DNA of 10,633 nt, from positions 1 to 10,633 of the forward strand of contig WRKK01000293.1 in NCBI GenBank assembly GCA_009782245.1. Reading direction: 5' to 3'. Of the stretch, positions 7,125-10,633 are shown piece by piece. Position 1 is the first letter of the stretch; every line of letters begins with the position of its first letter. The notes beneath the pieces are model-generated. The model was not told the DNA's origin, did not search any database, and saw nothing but the letters and a program-made list of their open reading frames with translations. A program made the translations under genes and the position numbers. Source of the DNA: Defluviitaleaceae bacterium (lineage in GTDB: Bacteria > Bacillota > Clostridia > Lachnospirales > WQUN01).

Positions 7125-7376
7125 CTATTGCCCTACTCTAAAAAACTGTTCTAGTGCGGGAATCGCTTGGCGCTCATCGTCTCCGTCAGCTAGTAGCTTA
7201 ACTTCTTGTCCGTCGGTTATCCCCAACGAAATAATACCCATTATACTCTTGGCGTTAGCAGTGCGTTCTCCTGCTTTTATTAATATTTTACTCTTAAACT
7301 TACTGGCGGTTTGCACTAGCAGAGCCGCCGAACGCGTTTCAAACGAAAAACCTATTGTTACCGTTTTTTCAATCAA
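7125..7376 (-). CDS. HPr-family protein lacking the active-site histidine (Crh-like)
   Basis: This 83-aa protein aligns along its whole length with HPr and Crh of Firmicutes: LLVQTASKF (19-27) and AKSIMGIISLGI (42-53) are nearly identical to B. subtilis HPr. The PTS phosphorylation site GIHARP is replaced by SFETRS. Glu13 stands where His15 should be and Ser16 where Pro18 should be, while Arg15 (Arg17) is kept. The HPr kinase site Ser44 (Ser46 of HPr) is intact. From family knowledge, such a protein cannot pass phosphate in the PTS but could act as a CcpA corepressor like Crh, where position 15 is Gln. That role is inferred. The start is TTG, chosen because AGGAGG lies 6 nt upstream. It is the first gene of the aroB-lspA-rluD operon. 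Confidence 0.85.
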   Translation of the reverse strand: MIEKTVTIGFSFETRSAALLVQTASKFKSKILIKAGERTANAKSIMGIISLGITDGQEVKLLADGDDERQAIPALEQFFRVGQ

Positions 7377-7382
7377 AAGAAG

Positions 7383-7388
7383 CCTCCT
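7383..7388 (-). promoter_or_regulatory. Ribosome binding site that fixes the TTG start of the HPr-like gene
   Basis: AGGAGG on the minus strand sits 6 nt before TTG (7374-7376). No in-frame ATG occurs near the beginning of the HPr homology, and homology starts directly with the encoded MIEKTVTI. Confidence 0.8.
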
Positions 7389-7407
7389 AAAAGCAAGTTA
7401 CTTTTGA

Positions 7408-7450
7408 GCGTTTGGAATTTTTTGTTCAAACTATGTTCAAACAAAAACGC
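7408..7450 (-). promoter_or_regulatory. Leader element with direct and inverted repeats before the HPr-like gene
   Basis: Just downstream of the promoter at 7459-7486 the octamer GTTCAAAC (plus-strand reading) occurs twice, at 7424-7431 and 7435-7442, an 11-bp period that fits one helical turn. Around it GCGTTT (7408-7413) pairs with AAACGC (7445-7450), and TTTGTT (7421-7426) pairs with AACAAA (7440-7445). It could be an operator bound by a repressor or a leader RNA fold. No known riboswitch or CcpA cre site is recognised. Confidence 0.4.
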
Positions 7451-7458
7451 CTTAGTAC

Positions 7459-7486
7459 AGTATAACAGGAATTTGATAAAAAGCAA
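7459..7486 (-). promoter_or_regulatory. Promoter of the crh-like/aroB/lspA/rluD operon
   Basis: On the minus strand the -35 box TTGCTT (7481-7486) and -10 box TATACT (7459-7464) are 16 bp apart, and the -10 is extended by TGT. Transcription would begin near 7452, giving a leader of about 75 nt. It is divergent from the plus-strand promoter at 7543-7570. Confidence 0.65.
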
Positions 7487-7542
7487 ATAGAAAGTAAAAA
7501 AATTTTTTTTGGCACGATTTTAGGATTTTAGCAATAGTATTG

Positions 7543-7570
7543 TTGACAAATTGGGAAATTTTGGTATAAT
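7543..7570 (+). promoter_or_regulatory. Strong sigma-A promoter for the small-protein pair
   Basis: Perfect consensus boxes TTGACA (7543-7548) and TATAAT (7565-7570) are separated by 16 bp, and the -10 is extended (TGG before TATAAT). Transcription would start near 7577, about 26 nt before the ATG at 7603. This is the best promoter in the window and suggests that the small downstream proteins are well expressed. Confidence 0.85.
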
Positions 7571-7602
7571 GGGAAGTGGGAGTGATGGAGGAGGTGATTT
7601 AG

Positions 7603-7962
7603 ATGTTTGACAGAATAAAAGAACCATTAGAGCATTTTATAAACATTCGCAACAGCTATAAACAAGATGCCTTTGATATAGACGTTTTTCAGACTGCCAT
7701 AAGGTTTGTTTATTTACCTGCTGAAACTTCACAAAAATTTGCTATTATATTGCACAATGCTCACGAAGATTTAGAACTCATTATTTACGGCACTATTGGC
7801 ATGGACGATAAATATTATGAAGAACGCCGAGAACAAGCCGTGCCGCTTGCAGATAAACTAATAGCGGCAACGCAAGACGAAATAAAACGGCTAGAAAACT
7901 GCAAAATTGAAGTTACAATTAATTCTACAGGTTTAGTAACAACTTTATCTGAAAGGAATTGA
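7603..7962 (+). CDS. Small protein of unknown function, paralogue of the next gene
   Basis: I do not recognise this 119-aa protein. It is soluble, mostly helical in appearance, and has no signal peptide, membrane segment or cysteine pair. It resembles the product of the next gene along its whole length. Shared positions include an N-terminal PL..FI motif, a D.F stretch followed by FV/Y.P.E, an EE-rich segment, and a conserved C-terminal QDEIKRLENCK (91-101; AQAEIKRLKNYK in the neighbour). The reality of the gene is well supported by a consensus promoter and by AGGAGGTGAT 8 nt before the ATG, which matches the 16S rRNA tail. A small acidic helical protein in tandem copies could be an immunity or antitoxin-type protein, but no toxin gene is adjacent, so this is speculation. 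Confidence 0.8.
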   Translation: MFDRIKEPLEHFINIRNSYKQDAFDIDVFQTAIRFVYLPAETSQKFAIILHNAHEDLELIIYGTIGMDDKYYEERREQAVPLADKLIAATQDEIKRLENCKIEVTINSTGLVTTLSERN

Positions 7963-7966
7963 TAAT

Positions 7967-8362
7967 ATGCAATTATACATATCCAAGCCACTTGCAAGGC
8001 TAATCAAAACTTGCAAACAATACCAAAACAACGAATTGAGTACAGATGATTTTGTTGACTTGCTAAAAACTTTCGTTGTCCCTACCGAAGTTGGAATTGA
8101 CAAGGATTTATATAGTCTTTTGCAAGATGTGTCTAATGCTTATGATATGATTTTTGTGGCTAGGGAATACTCCAGTATTAATTTTACCGCTGAAGAGGAA
8201 AAACGTGAAATTGAGCCATATATCCTTGATATAATAAACATTGCCCAAGCCGAAATAAAACGACTAAAAAACTACAAGCCATACGCCAGCCAAACGGGCG
8301 AGCAAACCCGCCTGACGGACGGGCAGGCAACGCAACCAATACCGCAAGCCGTAAACGCTTAA
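7967..8362 (+). CDS. Small protein of unknown function with repeat-derived tail
   Basis: This 131-aa protein is a diverged paralogue of its upstream neighbour; they are 4 nt apart and surely co-transcribed. AAAGGA lies about 9 nt before the ATG. The conserved part runs from residue 1 to about 104 (ending AEIKRLKNYK). It contains an N-terminal pattern (LIKTCKQYQNNELSTDDFVD, 12-31) that loosely recalls colicin-D-type immunity proteins, a weak resemblance that I would not use as a name. Residues about 109-121 (QTGEQTRLTDGQA) are encoded by a GC-rich palindromic repeat (8291-8328) and have no counterpart in the paralogue, so the tail is probably acquired and unstructured. No signal peptide or membrane segment is seen. 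Confidence 0.75.
   Translation: MQLYISKPLARLIKTCKQYQNNELSTDDFVDLLKTFVVPTEVGIDKDLYSLLQDVSNAYDMIFVAREYSSINFTAEEEKREIEPYILDIINIAQAEIKRLKNYKPYASQTGEQTRLTDGQATQPIPQAVNA
8291..8328 (+). repeat. Palindromic GC-rich repeat inserted in a coding sequence
   Basis: CAAACGGGCGA (8291-8301) matches the same 11-mer in the intergenic repeats at 4444-4454 and 10578-10588. Next comes an imperfect palindrome with arms GCCTG (8310-8314) and CAGGC (8324-8328), similar in type to the hairpin at 10516-10554. The element is read in frame as the C-terminal tail of the 131-aa protein and is much richer in GC than the surrounding gene. Confidence 0.6.
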
Positions 8363-8383
8363 AAATTTTATTTGCAGACTTTT

Positions 8384-8462
8384 TTGCAAGTTGACAACCA
8401 CGGGCAAACCTCGCCCTGCTTTTTTGTAAAAATCCACAAAAAAATTTGTAATCAACTTGCAA
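8384..8462. other. 11-bp perfect inverted repeat with inner hairpins in the intergenic gap
   Basis: TTGCAAGTTGA (8384-8394) and TCAACTTGCAA (8452-8462) are perfect inverted copies 57 bp apart. Inside lie GGGC/GCCC (8402-8405 with 8413-8416), followed by TGCTTTTTTG, and TTTTTTGT/ACAAAAAA. The small GC stem plus T-run could be a weak rho-independent terminator for the small-protein pair. The outer arms would make a larger cruciform or RNA stem that touches the next promoter. The ends could also be those of a small mobile element, but no target duplication is obvious. Confidence 0.45.
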
Positions 8463-8491
8463 TAGCAAAAATAAAAAATCTGTGTTATAAT
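8463..8491 (+). promoter_or_regulatory. Extended -10 promoter of the surface protein gene
   Basis: TATAAT (8486-8491) is preceded by TGT, an extended -10. The -35 position 17 bp upstream reads TAGCAA, a poor match, so activity would rest on the extended -10 or on an activator. The right arm of the inverted repeat at 8384-8462 ends directly beside it. Confidence 0.6.
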
Positions 8492-8519
8492 ATATTTATC
8501 AAATTTTGTAAACCATTAT

Positions 8520-8524
8520 GGAGG
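8520..8524 (+). promoter_or_regulatory. Ribosome binding site deciding the start at 8530
   Basis: GGAGG lies 5 nt before the ATG at 8530. An in-frame ATG also exists at 8518, but it overlaps this GGAGG and has no site of its own. A start at 8530 also gives a cleaner signal peptide (MIVQKFKK, then a hydrophobic core). Confidence 0.75.
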
Positions 8525-8529
8525 TTTTT

Positions 8530-10500
8530 ATGATTGTTCAAAAATTCAAAAAATGTAGCATAATTTTAGCCGTTGCTATATTTATACTTTTGCCAACTAA
8601 TGTGCAAGCAACAGGTGCATCTGTTGAAAACCTTGTTGTAAACGTTTTAGGCACAGCAGGTGGAACTTTAGCCGCTGGCACAACGCAAACCGTTTCCGCA
8701 ACTATTACTTCTACTGCACAGCCGTTTGTGCCGTTTACTGCAACTGTTTGGTGGCAAATAACGGGTGCTTCTGTTGGTACGCAACTGCTAAACGCCGCTC
8801 CGCAAACAATAACAATAAGTTCGCCCAACACAACAATAACCAACCAAATACAAGTGGCAAGCACGGAGACCGCCGCAAGCCTAACCCTGCAAGCCATCGT
8901 ATTTGTGGGCGATTTTGCACGTACAGGTTCAACTGTCCTAAATATTACAGGAAACCACAATACAGGCACTATTATTGATTCCCTTATTGTAAACGTTTTA
9001 GGCACAGCGGGTGCAACTTTAACCGCTGGCACAACGCAAACTGTTTCCGCAACTATTACTTCTACTGCACAGCCGTTTGTGCCGTTTGTTGCAACTGTTT
9101 TGTGGCAAATAACGGGGGCTACTGGCGGGACGCAACTGGTAACAACCGTGCCGCAAACCATAACAATAGATTCCGCCAACACAACAATATTAAACCAAAT
9201 ACAAGTGGCAAGCACGGAAACCGCCGCAAATTTAATCTTGCAAGCTACCATAATTGTAGGCGATTTTTCGCGAACATCTTCAACTATTCTGAATATCCTG
9301 GGAAACCAGCCAACAGGTAATGTTCTCCTAGAACACACTATTGGCGGCGTTCCGCTGCATTTAACAAACCACCATTTTGGCAATGTTAGTGCAGGATACG
9401 CTCCTATCGCTCCTTTGCAGGTGGCGGTGCTAAACCAAGCCCCCATCAACACGGGAACTCTTACTGTTCAGTTGGTTGGTGCAGATATGAACGCCTTTGT
9501 GCTTTCGGGTGGAGTTGGCAATGATAGCTTGCGAACCGTTGACGGAATCCCTGCCCTAACTCGGCATGGAAATGTTTTTGCGATTGCCCCCAGATTCGGC
9601 TTGCCGAACCGTGCCGTTCCGTACACAGCCGCTGTTGTCGTAACGGGCAATATGCAAGGGCAACCAATACACCAATCTTTTAATGTGTCGTTTGCCGTTG
9701 GTACTACCGTTACGCCCGTGCCGCCAATCGGAACGTTTACCTTAACCGTTACATCAACCGCTGGCGGAATGGTCTCGTTTGGCACTCTTGCCTACAGCCC
9801 AGTCGTTTCGGGAAATTTTGCACCTGGCGAGCGTATCTCGATAAATGCGCGACCCAACAATAATTTCTTTTTTGACAGCTGGACAAACGCAACGGGGCAA
9901 GTAATGCAGCCATGGAGCGACCGCACCGTTTTTATTATGCCAAGTAACAACGTTACCGTAACGGCAAACTTTCTTTTTGGCATAATAGATACTAACCCGT
10001 GGCAACCCGCTCCTGTGCCGAACGTTTCGGCAACGTTGCCGCCATTGCCGCCGCCACCACAACTGCCGCCAGAGCCGCCAGTCCTGCAACCGTTGCCAGT
10101 TGCTCCATTGCCAACGCCGCAGCCCGAACCATTGCCAATAGTAATGACTCCGCTAACTGTCAACCTAAACGGTCAACCTATGAATTTTACGGATCAATCT
10201 GCTGTAATGGTGCAAGGCGTTTCGCTGTTGCCCGTCGGCGAGTTGTTCGATAGGCTGGGCTACACAATCGAGTGGGATCCCGATTTACTGCAAGCCACAT
10301 TAAACAGGTTTCACATAACAATAACGCTAACCGCCAACAGCCGCAACTTCACGGTAAACAACATAAATCACACCTTGCCAGTACCAGCAATTTTAATAAA
10401 CGGCCGCCTAATGGTACCATTCGTAGAATTAATCGAAGCCATCGGCGGCAGAACCAACCGAGATGCAAACAATATTGTCAATATATTTTTAACACGATAA
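8530..10500 (+). CDS. Secreted multi-domain surface protein with Ig-like repeats and C-terminal stalk domain
   Basis: This 656-aa protein has a clear signal peptide (1-27; charged KFKK, hydrophobic core, probable cleavage after NVQA). Two 117-residue repeats follow (33-149 and 150-266). Then come an ASH/Ig-like region (about 268-395, VPLHLTNHHFGNVSAGYAPI onward) and a divergent InlB-B-type repeat (about 403-482, ending SNNVTVTANF). A proline-rich linker (about 487-541) leads to a copper-amine-oxidase-N-like domain (about 542-656, with MVQGVSLLPVGELFDRLGY and NGRLMVPFVELIEAIGG). The last domain is common at the ends of clostridial and paenibacilli exported proteins and is not an oxidase by itself. 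No LPXTG, SLH or lipobox is present, so cell attachment, if any, must go through the C-terminal domain. The likely role is structural or adhesive; no catalytic motif is seen. Repeat composition is strongly Thr/Ala/Val-rich with almost no Cys after the signal peptide. Confidence 0.88.
   Translation: MIVQKFKKCSIILAVAIFILLPTNVQATGASVENLVVNVLGTAGGTLAAGTTQTVSATITSTAQPFVPFTATVWWQITGASVGTQLLNAAPQTITISSPNTTITNQIQVASTETAASLTLQAIVFVGDFARTGSTVLNITGNHNTGTIIDSLIVNVLGTAGATLTAGTTQTVSATITSTAQPFVPFVATVLWQITGATGGTQLVTTVPQTITIDSANTTILNQIQVASTETAANLILQATIIVGDFSRTSSTILNILGNQPTGNVLLEHTIGGVPLHLTNHHFGNVSAGYAPIAPLQVAVLNQAPINTGTLTVQLVGADMNAFVLSGGVGNDSLRTVDGIPALTRHGNVFAIAPRFGLPNRAVPYTAAVVVTGNMQGQPIHQSFNVSFAVGTTVTPVPPIGTFTLTVTSTAGGMVSFGTLAYSPVVSGNFAPGERISINARPNNNFFFDSWTNATGQVMQPWSDRTVFIMPSNNVTVTANFLFGIIDTNPWQPAPVPNVSATLPPLPPPPQLPPEPPVLQPLPVAPLPTPQPEPLPIVMTPLTVNLNGQPMNFTDQSAVMVQGVSLLPVGELFDRLGYTIEWDPDLLQATLNRFHITITLTANSRNFTVNNINHTLPVPAILINGRLMVPFVELIEAIGGRTNRDANNIVNIFLTR
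8629..9330 (+). repeat. Tandem 351-bp duplication inside the surface protein gene
   Basis: Two units with an exact 351-bp period (117 codons) lie head to tail. A 45-bp stretch is identical between 8692-8736 and 9043-9087, and the first third of each unit differs at only a few bases, including synonymous sites. The later parts have diverged more. The pattern points to a fairly recent duplication, or to gene conversion that keeps the 5' part similar. Confidence 0.9.
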
Positions 10501-10515
10501 ATTTGTAAATTTAAT

Positions 10516-10554
10516 CCGCCCGCCCACCTACCCGCTGGGCAGGTGGGTGGGCAG
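10516..10554. repeat. Long GC-rich hairpin downstream of the surface protein gene
   Basis: A stem of about 16 pairs with a GCT loop (10534-10536), one A/C mismatch and one G-T wobble lies 16 nt past the stop codon at 10500. The arms are 10518-10533 and 10537-10552, read as CCC/GGG at the loop and GCCCGCCC/GGGTGGGC outward. It could halt transcription or protect the mRNA 3' end, but no T-run follows, so it is listed as a repeat. Confidence 0.7.
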
Positions 10555-10559
10555 GTAGG

Positions 10560-10633
10560 AGCTGTATCGGAGTGAGCAAACGGGCGACCGAGGACGGTCG
10601 CCCCTACAAAAACGCCACCCGTAGGGGCGACCG
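10560..10633. repeat. Second copy of the GGGCGACCG palindromic repeat, cut by the window end
   Basis: The module AGCTGTATCGG (10560-10570) followed by GCAAACGGGCGACCG matches the module at 4426-4456. It forms a 9-bp perfect stem at 10582-10603 with the same AGGA loop. Its right arm extended (CGGTCGCCCCTAC, 10595-10607) also pairs perfectly over 13 bp with GTAGGGGCGACCG (10621-10633), so alternative folds compete. The array clearly continues past the window. Confidence 0.8.

Noticed and set aside
7338..7340. Sequencing error explaining the missing HPr histidine
   Set aside because: His to Glu needs more than one base change, and the neighbouring conserved Gly, Ile and Pro are changed as well, so the loss of the site looks real.
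7603..8362. Naming the small-protein pair as colicin-D-type immunity proteins
   Set aside because: Only a loose pattern at the N-terminus of the second protein suggests it, and no toxin gene is adjacent, so the name would not be supported.
8518..8529. Start of the surface protein at the ATG at 8518
   Set aside because: This ATG overlaps the GGAGG that serves the ATG at 8530 and has no binding site of its own.
8538..9452. A 304-codon open frame on the minus strand opposite the surface protein gene
   Set aside because: It lies fully antisense to a gene with promoter, binding site and signal peptide. Its Val/Ala/Cys-rich sequence mirrors the repeats of the plus-strand gene and it has no ribosome binding site.

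Overview
The window looks like a chromosomal segment of a low-to-mid GC Firmicute (Bacillota), most likely a clostridium. The grounds are strong AGGAGG-type ribosome binding sites, sigma-A promoters with TGn extended -10 boxes, an HPr-family protein that keeps the Ser46 regulatory site, and a secreted protein ending in a copper-amine-oxidase-N-like stalk domain. No species can be named from the sequence alone.

Minus strand, positions 7486 down to 111: two consecutive operons. The first runs from a promoter at 7459-7486 through an HPr/Crh-like gene (TTG start; active-site His replaced by Glu), aroB (3-dehydroquinate synthase), lspA (signal peptidase II) and an rluD-like pseudouridine synthase. 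The last three overlap end to start. It ends in a block of inverted, GC-rich repeats (about 4401-4548). The second operon has its own near-consensus promoter (4322-4350). It encodes a GAF/HD-GYP protein (predicted c-di-GMP phosphodiesterase), a metallo-beta-lactamase-fold hydrolase and a CHASE2 class III adenylate cyclase. These three also overlap (11 and 4 nt), which suggests one second-messenger unit coupling c-di-GMP turnover to cAMP synthesis. Three tandem hairpins lie just beyond the cyclase stop.

Plus strand, positions 7543 to 10500: a strong divergent promoter drives two small, mutually similar proteins of unknown function (119 and 131 aa). The C-terminal tail of the second is written by a GC-rich palindromic repeat. 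After a gap holding an 11-bp perfect inverted repeat and another promoter comes a 656-aa exported protein. It has two 117-residue repeats that are still nearly identical at DNA level, an ASH-like Ig region, an InlB-B-like repeat, a proline-rich linker and a C-terminal stalk domain. The window ends inside a cluster of the same GC-rich repeats seen near 4450.

The points most worth a second look are the Crh-like HPr fused to a shikimate/lipoprotein/rRNA-modification operon, the c-di-GMP/cAMP operon, the unknown paralogue pair 7603-8362, and the dispersed palindromic repeat family that sits between operons and has entered a coding sequence.
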